Source: Sapria himalayana
Lineage: Eukaryota > Streptophyta > Magnoliopsida > Malpighiales > Rafflesiaceae
DNA length: 64,000 bases
Direction: 5' to 3'
Assembly: GCA_029783825.1 (NCBI GenBank)
Contig: JAREIK010003353.1
Coordinates: forward strand, 1-64,000
The translations under genes were made by a program, and so were the position numbers. Numbering within the stretch: the stretch's first letter is position 1; the number at the start of each line of letters is the position of its first letter. This document shows, piece by piece, positions 22,489 through 33,692 of the stretch. The notes under the pieces were generated by a model, which worked only from the letters and a program-made list of their open reading frames with translations, did not search any database and was not told the origin of the DNA.

Positions 22489-22814
22489 TTGATTTTGTTC
22501 TAGTGAGATGACGTGTTAATCCCATCCATTAATGAGTTTCCTACTTGGGGGGCCTGTCTACATAGATGGCTTTTAAAAAATTCCTCAAAGAGGGATCCTA
22601 TCTGCTTGTCTTCTTCACCATTTTCCCTCATTAGTTTTAATGCCCTTGATTTTATTTTTTGAGCCTTTATTTTACACATGTTGTGAAAAAACTTATGTTT
22701 CTATCTCCATCTTTCAACCATTTAATTTTTGAGCACTATTCCAGTATACTTCCTCCATATGCAACTTAAGCCTCAAATCCCCTTTAGCCTTATTTAGTTC
22801 CTGTCTCTTTACCT

Positions 22815-23430
22815 CTATGTTATTATATCATATAATTCCAGTTTTTCTACTTTTTCCTCTTCTTGCTTTATTATTTGGTTTAGATTTCTGAAAACTTCTT
22901 TATTCCATATTTTTAGACATTTTTTTAATCTATGAAGCTTAACCATTAATATTTGCATCGGTTTCCCCATTGCTGGCTCCATCCAGGATTTAGTTACCAG
23001 TTTTTCAAAGCCAGCATGCTTTTCCCACATATTCTGAAATTTAAAGTTACATGATACTTGGTAATTTTTATAGATTTTAATAAGCAATGGGCAATGATCC
23101 GAACAGGTTCTATTTAGGTGTCTTAGCCCTATAGCCCCATGCAAAGCTACCCACTTAGCATTACACAGTACTCTGTCCAGTCTAGCCCAAATTGTGCTTC
23201 TTTTACTCCTGTTGTTACACCAAGTGTAACTTGAACCTGTGAAATCTATTTCCATTAATTTCGAGTTTGAGATCGCCTCATTAAATTGTGTCATTGCTAT
23301 TGGATCCGGGGTTTTACCTCCTTTCTTTTCTTGATTGCTCCTGATTATATTAAAATCACCTCCTATGATCCAGGGTGCATTCTTAGATGCGATGTTCTGC
23401 ATTTCCTCCCACAGTGCTAACCTTGATTAT
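22815..23430 (-). pseudogene. LINE-4 ORF2 endonuclease, N-terminally truncated
   Basis: A 195-codon frame starting just inside the 5' truncation point. WIIGGDFN is at 23349-23363, SSYTWCNN and TIWARLDRVL follow, and SDHCPLL is at 23082-23102. About the first 100 residues of the domain are missing because reverse transcription stopped early. The linker to RT (about 22500-22810) is frameshifted. Confidence 0.85.
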
Positions 23431-23444
23431 ATTGGCTTTTATTT

Positions 23445-24485
23445 TTATTTAACACTTTCCCTCATTCTTCCTCCATATTCTGTAATAACTTCATCAAATT
23501 TCTCATGGAACTACTACTTACATTTGTGAAGATAATAATATCATCTGCATATGCCAAGCAGCTCATAGTCGGTGTGCCCTGTGGCTGTTTATATGTAATG
23601 ATTTTCCCTCCATATCCATTTGTAGATTTACAATAAAGAGCTATAGATAAATGTTAAATAAGGATGGAGAGAGCGGGTCCCCTTGTCTAAGCCCTATTGT
23701 TGGTTTAAATTCTTCACCAGTCTATCCGTTTATTAGAATTTTAACCCATGCGCTTGAAATGCATCTATGCATTAGGTCTATCCAGAATTCCAAGAAGTCC
23801 ATCTTTCTCATTAAATAACATAAAATATCTCATTCAACTCTATCTAATTCTTTTGACAAGTTCAGTTTTAATATTACATTATGCTCTCTTGATTTTGCTC
23901 TTTTCTTTATCATTTCTGAGTCTAAATTAATATTTTTCATTATAGACCTATCCTTTACAAAATTAGTTAGTTCAACATATATGATAGAGGGATGAATTTT
24001 GCTGATCCTGTCCTGTAATAATTTAGCTAAAATCTTATTAATTGAATTACATAGACTAATTGGCCGATAATATTCCCATGTATCTAGGCTAGCCTTCTTA
24101 GGAATTAGTACAATGAATGACTTAGCCCACGCTTTTGTAATCTTGTGCCAGCAAAGATACTAGCAATAGCCACTACCAACTCCTTTTTAATAAAAGGCCA
24201 ACTACTGGAAAAAGCCTATATCCCACCCATCTGGACCTACGCACTATCTTTGTTCACACTAAACGCTACCTTTACCTCCTCTTCTGAGGGGAGTTCTTCT
24301 AATTTTTTGTTATCTTCTTCTGAGACCCTCCTCTCAATATGTTGTATTAATGAAGCCCTTCTAGATGTGTTTGCACTACATAAATGATTTTTAAGATACT
24401 TTTCTAGTTTATTTTTTATTTCATCTTCCTTTTCTAACCATTGCCCATTTGTTGTTTTTAAACCTTTTATTTTTTGTTTCTGCAT
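23445..24485 (-). pseudogene. LINE-3 ORF2 RT finger and palm region
   Basis: The frame 24237-24485 has the linker KTTNGQWLEKEDEIKNKLEK and the EEEVKVAFSVNKDSA entry to RT. Further sense for VLIPKKA, RPISLCNSINKIL and the QFMRCISSAWVKI-like region runs down to the catalytic AYADDIIIF at 23540-23551, which is intact. The LINE-4 insertion follows some 30 codons later. At least four frame breaks. Confidence 0.82.
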
Positions 24486-24539
24486 TCTTTTTTTGCCATA
24501 TCATTGAAAAAGTTCGTGTTTTTGTCTCCGTCTTAAAGC

Positions 24540-25563
24540 CACTTGACTCTAGCTCTCTACTTCCAAAAAACTCTTCCATGTGAATTTCAAGCCTTAGTTA
24601 CGCTCTCACTTTACTTAATGCAATTCTAGAAACATCATCTTGCCTCTGCTCATATTCTATTTCAAGCATCGCAACCTTCTGTTCAACATCTTGAGTATTT
24701 TTACATATTTCCAAAAATCTCCTTATTCCATTTAGCAAGTGATATTCGTAAGGTTTGAAGTTTTTTTTGCCAGAATTTGCATAGGGTTACTCGAAACCTA
24801 TTTTTCCCATGATTTTTTTACTATGACATCAAATCCCTTATGCAATCCCCACATGTTTTGAAATTTAAAACCATAGTTCTTCCCATTACTTACCTCAAAT
24901 GTCATAAGGAGTGGGCTATGGTCCGAACAGGTTCTACTTAGATATTTAATTTTTATTCCTCCCATCTTGTCCATCCATTGTGTGTTAAGTAGAACTCAAT
25001 CTAGTCTGGACCATATTGCTCCCCTCCTCTTCCAATTATTGCCATGTAAAGTTTGACCCAAGAAAGTCTGCCTCCATTAAATTTGCTCTTGCGATTACCT
25101 CGTTGAACTGATCTAAAGCAATATTGTCAAAAGGTCAACCTCCCATTTTTTCACTAGGATTTCTAATCACATTGAAATCTCTTCGAATAATCCACAAAGA
25201 TTTCTTTGCGGCTATATCATCCATCACTTTCCATAGCGATTTCCTATCTTCTCTAACATTGCTAGCATACACCACTGATATGATCGAATCTGATTTTCCT
25301 AATTTGAAGCTGATTATTTGCTCAGCTTCTGCATATTTAACCTCCATTGAATTATTCCACAAGACCCATATCTTATCGTTTAGATTCGAGAAGGCCTGAT
25401 CAAAACCAATCAATTTCTTATATTTTTCTATTTGTCTTTTTTTACCATTGGTTCTGCTAAATTTTGCAATATTAATTTTGTGAAATTTAATTATCCCTCT
25501 AATTCTATTTATCATTGGAGTATTCGCTACTCCTATTATGTTCCAATACACGCTATTAAACAT
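24540..25563 (-). pseudogene. LINE-3 ORF2 endonuclease with RRDFN in place of GGDFN
   Basis: 25135-25563 is a 142-codon frame beginning YWNIIGVANTPMINRIRGII and including SIISVVYASNVREDRKSLW. The usual WIIGGDFN reads WIIRRDFN (25171-25185). The later part down to 24540 is shifted, but SDHSPLL (about 24909-24930) is readable. The two Gly-to-Arg changes at a strongly conserved site suggest loss of function before or after the frame decayed. Confidence 0.85.
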
Positions 25564-26379
25564 ATCTATGTAAATCTTGCTTGTGCTCTAGTGATGCATT
25601 TCGAATCATACTTCATATTTAAATATTTTTTTCTTATTTCTTGTTGATTTACTTGAGCTAGGCACCTGCTCTTTTCCTAGTTTCATTTTTTCCAGGCCTT
25701 TTCCTATTCTTTTTATTTCTTCAATTGTGCTTTCTCTATTATGTGGGATGAATCTGAACATATTCTATTAATTTAAATCATACTGTGTCAGATTAGAGAT
25801 AGGCCTCACTTCCTCTTTATCATGACTTATAAATGGCCAGCTTTTTGCCTTCGAGTCCTCCTCCGAGAGGAGATCATCCCCCAGTTATATCTCTCTATTT
25901 CTTTAAATTTTTTTGTCTCTTATCCTTCCTCTAACCCCAACCCTACTGTTTACTATCCATCTCCCCCTATTCCTTTTACCATCCTTGCTATTTCTCAAGC
26001 CACTCTCTAATTCCTTCCATTCTATACCTTTCTCTATTTTTTCTACCCTTACCTTTTAATCTTTCTCTCTTTTTACCATCTCACTTCCCATCATTCTTTT
26101 TTCTAGTTTTCAATTTCCTTCAATGCCCCTTCTAAACTCTTTCATCCCTCTCTCTAACACTCATAATCTGCCTATAAGCTCTACCCTCCCTTCCTTCTAC
26201 CCCTTTCTCCATGTGTCTATCCACAACTGTCCCTCTCTCTTCTACACTCTCCTCCCTGTCCAATTCAACAGCTCCTTCTTTTCTATGAAACCTTTCACCC
26301 ATACCCTGCTTCTTCCCTTCCCCTCCATAAACTTATCTCTTTTCTTACCTCCTTCCACCATACATTCTATTATTTCATG
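25564..26379 (-). other. LINE-3 inter-ORF region
   Basis: About 0.8 kb between ORF1 and ORF2, strongly biased (pyrimidine-rich on plus, so purine-rich in the LINE sense). The matching stretches in LINE-1 (1060-1756) and LINE-2 (10100-10640) have the same character. The plus-strand ORF at 26123-26455 is a composition artefact. Confidence 0.65.
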
Positions 26380-27146
26380 TCCCATTCAAAAAAATTTAAG
26401 CAATAACTTGGCATGGATTCTAAATAACCTTTACCAGAAACCATTTGAGGAGTAACTGTGAACCATACTCTATTCGTGGGAGTATGTCTAAGGTTTATTT
26501 CAATGCTAATCCTAGTCATGCTTGGTCTTGTCATGCATGTCGTGGCTTCATCAATGAGCCATGGTTACATAAGCAAAGGCCGATGGAGTAAGAGAAAGCT
26601 TGTTAAAAAATGGAGAGGGAGGTTTGGTAATTTAAACCATACCAGGGCATGTTGGTTCTTCCCGAAGGAGTGAAGCTTGGCGACCACTTGAGGACACACA
26701 TAGGGTACCCCACAATTGTCCACTATCCTCTAAGCCATATTAGGAGGAAGTCTTCCTCCTCCTTGAAACAGAGAGGAAGATGTGCTTCCCATCATACCAA
26801 ACCCTGCTTACCGCTTTCAACATCATGAAGGAGAAAATGATGAATGTACTTGATTACGGGTCAGCCATGGGAGAACTTTCTGATAAGCGTGAGCTTAAAA
26901 GCATCAGCAAGCTTTGAGAGTTCTTCATTCGATAAAATTATAGAAGTCTCACCATTTTTTGCGTCAAATTTCAGAAATACTATTTCGTTCCCATTGAATA
27001 GTGATGCAAATGATTTTTTTTGTTATAAAGTAAATTGGATTTATACATTTTAGACTGAGAATTGAGCTTTTTCACTTAATAATGGATGTTTCTCTCAACA
27101 GAAAGTCAATTTTCTCTCTCTAGAAGTTGAGAACATTTTTCAAAGA
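26380..27146 (-). pseudogene. LINE-3 ORF1 (DUF4283-like), highly degenerate
   Basis: In shifting minus-strand frames one reads LADAFKLTLIRKFSHG (about 26870-26920), EEEDFLLIWLRG (about 26730-26770), YPMCVLKWSPSFTPSG (about 26670-26715) and a remnant of the CMTRP-type block near 26540. These line up in order with the ORF1 of LINE-1 and LINE-2. The 5' end is the shared family terminus at 27146, followed by array III. Confidence 0.75.
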
Positions 27147-30100
27147 ATTTATTATTCTTCTTATTCTTCATATTCTATTTTATTATTATTATTATTATTA
27201 TTGTTCTTATTCTTCTTTATCTTCTTATCTTTTATACTTATTATTGTTCTTATTCTTTTTATACTTCTAATTCATCTTATTATTCTTATTCATCTTATAG
27301 TTATTCTTCTTTTTTATATTTCTATTCTTCATAATCTTTTTGTTTGTTTATTCTACATATTCTTCTTATTCTTTTTATTGTTTTTATTTTTTCTTATCTT
27401 ATTATTCTTTTTTTTCTTCTTTTTTTACTTTTTTTATTTTTCTTATTTTTATAATTTTTCTTATTTTTTCTTATTTTTCTTATTTTTCTTTTTATTTTTC
27501 TTATCCTTCTTATCATTCTTATCCTTCTTATCTTATTATTTTTATTTATTTTTTAATTCTTATTCTTATTATTCATCTTATTCATTTATTCTTTTATTCT
27601 ATTTATTCTTCTATTTCTTCGTATTCTTCATTTTCTTCTTTTTCTTTTTATAGGTCCTATTATCAATATACTTTTTATTTTTCTTATTTTTCTTATTCTT
27701 CTTATTCTTTTTATTCTACTTATTATTATTATTCTTTTTATTTGTCTTTTTTTCTTATTCATCTTATTGTTCTCCTTCTTCTTATTCTTCTAACACCCCC
27801 TATTGTTCTTTATCATCTTAGTCTACCTATTCTACTTGTTCTTCTTATTCTTCTTATTATACTAATTCTTCTTATTCTTCTTATTGTTTTTAATTTTCTT
27901 ATTCTTGTTATTCTTCCCTGATTCCATTTATTCATATTATTCGTATTATTCTTCTTATTTTTTTCCTTTTTATTCATCTTATTTATTATTATTATTATTA
28001 TTTTCTTCTTTTCTTCTTCTTATTATCTTTTTTTTTCATTTTATTATCATTATTATTATTATTATTTTATTCCTTTAATTCTTCTTATCCTATATTTTTT
28101 TCTTATTCTTCTTATTGTTCTTATTATTCTTATTATTCTTATTCTTCTTATTATTTTTATTTTTCTTAATCCTCTTAGTCTTTATATTCTACAGATTCTT
28201 CTTATACTTCTTATTATTCTTATTCTACTTATTCTTCTTTTCATTTATTCATCTTAATCTTCTTATTCTTCTTTTCTTCTTTTTCTTCTTTACTTCCTAT
28301 TATTCATATTTTTTATTTTTTTCTTATTATTCTTTTACTTTTTATTTTCTTTTCTTCCTATTATTCTATCTCTTATTATTTTCTTCTTATTCTTCTTATC
28401 CTTATACTTATACGTCTTATTCTTATTATTTAATTATTCTTTTTATTATTCTTATTCTTCTTATTTTTCTTATACTTATTCTTATTATTCTTTTTATTCC
28501 TCTTTTTTTATATTTTTCTTATTATTCGTCTTTTTTATTCTTCTAATACTTTTTATTCTTCTTAATCATCTTAGTCTTTCTATTTTACATATTCTTCTTA
28601 TTATTCTCATTCTATAGATTCTTCTTATTCTACTTATTATTTTTAATTTTCATATTCTTCTAATTTTTCTTATTCCACTTATTCTTATTATTCTTATTAA
28701 TCTTATTATTCTTCTTATTTTTTTACTTTTTATTCATCTTCTTATTCTCATTATTATTCTTCTTCTTATTCTTCTTATTCCCCCTTTTTTCCGTTTATTA
28801 TTATTATTATTATTCCTTTAATTCTTCTTATTCTTCTTTTTTTTCTTATTATTCTTATTATTCTTATTCTTCATATTATTTTTATTCTTCTTAGTCTTCT
28901 TAGTCTTCTTAGTTTTATATTCTACAGATTCTTCTTATATTTCTTATTCATCTTTTCTACTTATTCTTCGTATTCTTTATTTTCATTTTAATCTTCTTAT
29001 TTTTCTTATTACTCTTATTCTTCTTTTTCTTTTTTTTCTTCTTATTCTTTTTATTATTATGCATTTCTTTTTATTCTTATTCTTGTTATTCTTCTTATTT
29101 TTTTTATTCTTCATTTTCTTATTATTCATCTTATTATTATTATTTATTATTATTATTAGTTTTCTTCTTATTCATCTTATTCTTCGTATTCTTTTTTTTC
29201 ATATTATTTTCTTATTCTTCGTATTCTTCTTAATCTTGTTATTCTTCGTATATTCAAATTCTTATTATTCTTTTATAATTCATATTCTTATTATTCTTCT
29301 TATTTTTTTATTCTTCTTATTCCTCTTCTTATTCTTCTTTTTATTCTTATTCTTATTATCATTCATTTTCTTCTAATTCTTCTTATTATTCTTATTATTC
29401 TTATTATCTTATTCATCTTATTATTCTTATTATTCTTATTATTCTTATTCTTTTAATTCTTCTTATTCTTCTTATTCTTCTTATTCTTATTATTATTATT
29501 ATTATTCTTATTATTCTTATTATTCTTGTGATTCCTCTTATTATTCTTATTGTTCATATTCTTATTATTCTTATTATTCTTATTATTCTTATTATTTTTC
29601 TTAAATCTTATCTATCTTCTTATTCTTCTTATTTTTCTTATTCTTTTTATTTTATTCTTATTATTCTAATTAATCTACTTTATCTTCTTATTCTTCTTAT
29701 TCTTATTATTCTTATTCTTTTTAATCTTTTTACTCTACTTATTCTTCTTATTATTCTAATTCTTTTTATTATTTTTTAATCTTTTTTTATTTTTATTCCT
29801 CTTATACCATTAATCCTTCTTATTCTTCTTATTCTTCTTACTTTTTTTATTCTTCTTATTCTTCTTTTTCATATTATTATTATTATTATTTTTTTATTCT
29901 TCTTTTTATTTATATTCTTCATATTTTTATCATTCTTCTTATTCTTATAATTCTTCTAATTCTTCTCATTCTCCTTAATCTTCTCATTTTTCTTATTCTT
30001 CTCAATCTTCTTCTTCTTCTTAATCTTCTTATTCTTCGTATTTTTTTAATATTTTATTCTACTTATTCTTCTTATTCCTGATTTTCTTATTATTCTTCTT

Positions 30101-32044
30101 ATCCTTTATTCTTTTTCTTCTTATTCTTATTATATTTCTTACTCTTATTTTTCTTCTTATTTTTCTTTTTCTTCCAATTCTTCTAATTCTTTTAATTCTT
30201 CTTTTTCTTCTTATTATTTTTTTCTTCTTATTCTACTAATTCTTTGTATTCTTTTATTCTTCTGATTCTTCTATTATTTTTTTCTTCTTATTCTTCTTTC
30301 TTTCTATTTTCTTATCTTTTTTTTTTATTATTCTTATTTTTTTCTTCTTATTCTTCTTATTCTTCTTATTCTTTTTATTATTCTTATTCTTCTTATTCTT
30401 CATATTTTTCTTATTCTTCTTATTCTTCTTATACTTATTAATTTTTGTAAGTGGTAGTTGAAGTCAGGTTTTGTAACTCCTAGTCGGCTATTAGAAGTAG
30501 GGATAGGATAGAGACTAAAGTAAGAGCTCTGAGTCTACAGTTCTTAGTCTTCTTATTCTACTTATTCTTCTTATTTTTTGTATTCTTTTAATTCTTCATA
30601 TTCTTTTTATTCTTCTTTTTTAATATTTTTGTTATTCTTCTTCTTTTATTATTCTTCATATTCTTCTTATTATTTTTATTCTTCTTAATCTTCTCATTCT
30701 TATTATTCTTCATACTCTTTTTTTCTTCTTATTCTTCTTATTATTCTTATTCTTATTTGTTTATTCTTTATATTATCATGATTCTTTTTATTATTATGTA
30801 TCTTATTCTTCTTATTTTATTATTCTTCTTATTCTTCTTATTATTCTTATTCTTCTTTTTCATATTATTCATTATTCTTTTGTCCTTCTTATTCTTCTTC
30901 TTATTATGGTTGTTATTCTTCATATTCTTTTTTCTTATTCTTATTATTCTCATTATTCTTTGTATTATTCTTATTCTACTTTTTTCTTATTATTTTTCGT
31001 ATTTTTTTATTCTTCTTATTCTTCTTTTTTCTTCTGATTCTTCTTATTCTTCTAATTCTTCTTAATCTTCTTTTTTTATTCTTCTTAATCTTATTTGTCT
31101 TTTATTCTTCTAATATTTCTTATTCTACTTATTCTTTTTATTCTTTTTTTTTATTCTTATTATTCTTATTATTCTTATTATTCTTATTCTTTTTTATAAT
31201 TCTTTTTATTATTCTTTTAATTCTTCTTATTCTTCATATCTTTCTAATTCTTTTTATTCTTATTATTTTTTTATTGTTCTAATTATTATTATTCTCTAAT
31301 TCTTCTTAATATTTTTATTTTATTATTCTTCTTATTCCTTTTATTCTTTTTATTCTACTTATTGCTCATATTTTTTATTCTTCTTATTCTTATTAATCTT
31401 TTTATTCTACTTATTCTTTTTATTCTTTTTTTCTTTTTATTCTTTTTATTCTTCTTTTTCTTTTTATTTTTCTTTTTATTCTTTTTATTCTTCTTGGTCT
31501 TATTATTCTTCTTATTCTTTTCATCTTTCTAATCCTTCTAATGCTTCTAATCCTTCTTATTTTTCTTATTCTAAATATTCATTTTTAGAATTCTTATTCT
31601 AATTATTCTTCTTATCCTTATTATTCTTTTTATCCTTATTCTTCTTATTCTTCTTATTTTTATTATTCTTTTTATTCTTATTATTCTTCTTATTCTTCTT
31701 ATACGTCTTATTCTTCTTATTATTCTTATTCTCATTATTCTTATTCATATTATTCTTTTTATTCCTCATTTTTTTCTTCTTATTTTTCTTATTCTTCTTA
31801 TTCTTTTTATTCTTCTTAATCTTGTTAGTTTCTTATTCTTCTTATTTTCTAATTCTTCTTATTCTACTTATTCTTCTTATTTTTCTAATTATTCTTATTC
31901 TACTGATTCTTCTTATTTTTTTAATCTTCTTATTCTTCTTATATTTCTTATTCTTATTCTTTTTTCTTCTTATTCATCTTTTTCTCTTTCTTTTTCTTCT
32001 TTTTCTTCTTTTCTTTATTATTATTATTATTATTTTTCTTTTTT
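27147..32044. repeat. Array III: 4.9-kb TTCTTCTTA-type nonamer array
   Basis: The longest uninterrupted array, T/C-rich on plus, with many TTATTATTA and TTCTTATTC variants. A recurrent longer motif (CTTCTTAATC, then CTTAGTCTTT, then ATTCTACA and ATTCTTC) appears at about 28165, 28558 and 28893, so the array has higher-order structure. It starts at the 5' end of LINE-3 and ends at 32044 where TAGATATCTA-type sequence begins. One short non-repetitive island lies at 30441-30545. Confidence 0.96.
30441..30545. other. Non-repetitive island inside array III
   Basis: About 100 bases of mixed composition, rich in G (GTAAGTGGTAGTTGAAG at its start, GAGCTCTGAGTCTAC at its end), unlike any other part of the window that I could match. 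It is probably a fragment of an older insertion or of the original locus. No coding sense. Confidence 0.7.
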
Positions 32045-32119
32045 GCATAGATATCTACTATTTATATATCTCCTATTTATATATCTACTATTCCCATTTT
32101 CTATGGAAATATGTATTTT
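32045..32119. repeat. Transition from nonamer array to TATC/GATA-type sequence
   Basis: Short A/T-rich stretch with three repeats of a TATATATCTACTATT-like unit between array III and the LINE-5 fragment. The same ACTATT and ATATATCTA units recur near 43745-43870 on the other side of the GATA block. Confidence 0.7.
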
Positions 32120-32474
32120 TTAAATCCCCACAAAAATTATTTAAATGGTGCAGGAATAGTAATACCTCACATAAAATATGTTTATTTTTATGGAAAACTT
32201 TATCTAATAATATTCTTTTAGATACGCTCATACAAAAGAAAGCCATAAAACTAGCCTCTAGCGGGGAATACTTCAAGAAAATGATAGAATCTTTGGATCA
32301 TTTATTTTCAAAGGAAAAATATCATCAAAGTTATGGAAAAAATTATAAAAAGAAATTAACTTAAAAATAAAAAACCAACCTCTTAAAAATAATTTCAAAA
32401 ATGGATGAAGGCCCCTAACAATAATTTTACTCTTAAATGGCTTAAAAACACTCTACCACCTCTAGTAATTTGGT
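32120..32474 (+). mobile_element. LINE-5: inverted LINE fragment (zf-RVT region)
   Basis: Plus-strand fragment covering the zf-RVT part of ORF2: HKICLFLWKTLSNNILLDTL, KKAIKLASSGEYFKKMIESL and DHLFSKEKYHQ. It is about nine-tenths identical by eye to the minus strand of LINE-6 at 46672-47024, the closest relative in the window, and has no element 3' end. It ends abruptly against TTATTCTTCTTATAGATA. It looks like an inverted duplicate and not a separate insertion. Confidence 0.85.
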
Positions 32475-33692
32475 GCTTATTCTTCTTATAGATATATGGA
32501 TAGATATATAGATATATAAATAGTAGATATATAGATATATTGATAAATGGTTTAATTTTTTTGTATATACATATATAGATAGAATAAGTAGAATAAGAAG
32601 ATATATAGATATATATAGATATATAGATATATTGATTGTAGATAGATAGATATATAAATAGATAGATAGATAAATAGATTGATACATAGATAGACAATTG
32701 GTAGATAACTAGTAGACTAATAGATAGATAGATTGCTAGATAGATAGATATCTGATAGATAGATAGACTCATAGATTGATAGACAGAAAGAATGAAAGCT
32801 AGAAAGATAGTTATATAGATAAAAAAATCAACAAATAGATGTTAGAATGTTATAAAGTTAGATAGTTAGACAGATAAATAGAGAGACATATAGATAGATT
32901 GATTTATTAATACATAGATATAACACATATATATATATAAACATATAAATAGGAAGATAGAAATATAGATGGATAGATAGATAGATACATATAAAATAGA
33001 TGTATATATAGATTAAATAAATACACCTGTAGATAAATAAATAGAGATATCTGATAGATACACATTAAATGAATAAATAAATAGATAGATAGAACGATAG
33101 GTATATAGACATATAGATAGATAGATAGATAGACATATAGATAGATAACACAGATAAACAGAAGATAGATAGGCAAATACAAACGATAGTCACATAGGTA
33201 GATACATAGATAGGCCAATATACATATAGATAGATTAGACAAATAGACAGATAGACTGATATATGATTAATAGACTAGACATATAGATAGATTGATAGTT
33301 ATATAGACTGGATATATAGATTTAAAAAAGTTAGATAGACATATTGACAGATAGATTATATAGTAGATAGCTATACAAACAATAGACTAATAGATAGATC
33401 AGATAGGCAGACAAATAGATATAGATAGGATAGATAGAAAAATAGATAGATATACATATAAATAGTTTGGCAAATAGATATATTAACAAATAGATAGATA
33501 TATAATTATATTGATAGATAGATAAGTAGACTGATAGATTAAAAGATAGTTATATAGTTATACACATCGATTGATAGATTGTTAGTTAGAAACATAGATA
33601 GTTAGACAATAGATAGATAGATAGATACACAGGTTGATAGTTTTTCAGATTGACACATTGAAAGATAAATGGATAGATAAATACATAGATCA
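32475..33692. repeat. GATA-type tetranucleotide array, left part
   Basis: Degenerate (GATA)n on plus, that is (TATC)n on minus. Near 32575-32605 it is mixed with AGAATAAGTAGAATAAGAAG, a few nonamer units in the orientation opposite to all other arrays. It ends at the TSD of the solo LTR. Minus-strand ORFs reading Tyr-Leu-Ser-Ile repeats are artefacts of the unit. Confidence 0.96.

Larger units (their letters stand above)
18886..23444 (-). mobile_element. LINE-4: younger, 5'-truncated L1-type element nested in LINE-3, with 14-bp TSD
   Basis: ATTGGCTTTTATTT flanks the insertion at 18886-18899 and 23431-23444. The element occupies about 18900-23430. It has a 3' A-rich tail (18905-18912), the family CCTCCGCCAAAAGAGAGGG box, a 3' UTR, RNase H, zf-RVT, RT and most of the endonuclease, and lacks the endonuclease N-terminus and ORF1. 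LINE-3 RT sequence resumes in sense on both sides. This is textbook target-primed insertion with 5' truncation. It has fewer frame breaks than the other copies. Confidence 0.95.
17667..27146 (-). mobile_element. LINE-3: L1-type element, 3' truncated and split by LINE-4
   Basis: Older antisense LINE. It reads from the conserved 5' end at 27146 through ORF1, endonuclease and RT to 23444, is interrupted by LINE-4 (about 18900-23430), and continues at 18885 with the RT thumb, zf-RVT and the start of the RNase H linker to about 17667. The RNase H core, 3' UTR and tail are missing. Net length is about 5 kb. The two halves join in the RT region right after the YADD block. Heavily decayed. Confidence 0.88.

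Noticed and set aside
26123..26455. 110-codon plus ORF rich in Pro/Ser/Leu
   Set aside because: It is antisense to the pyrimidine-rich inter-ORF region of LINE-3; a composition artefact.
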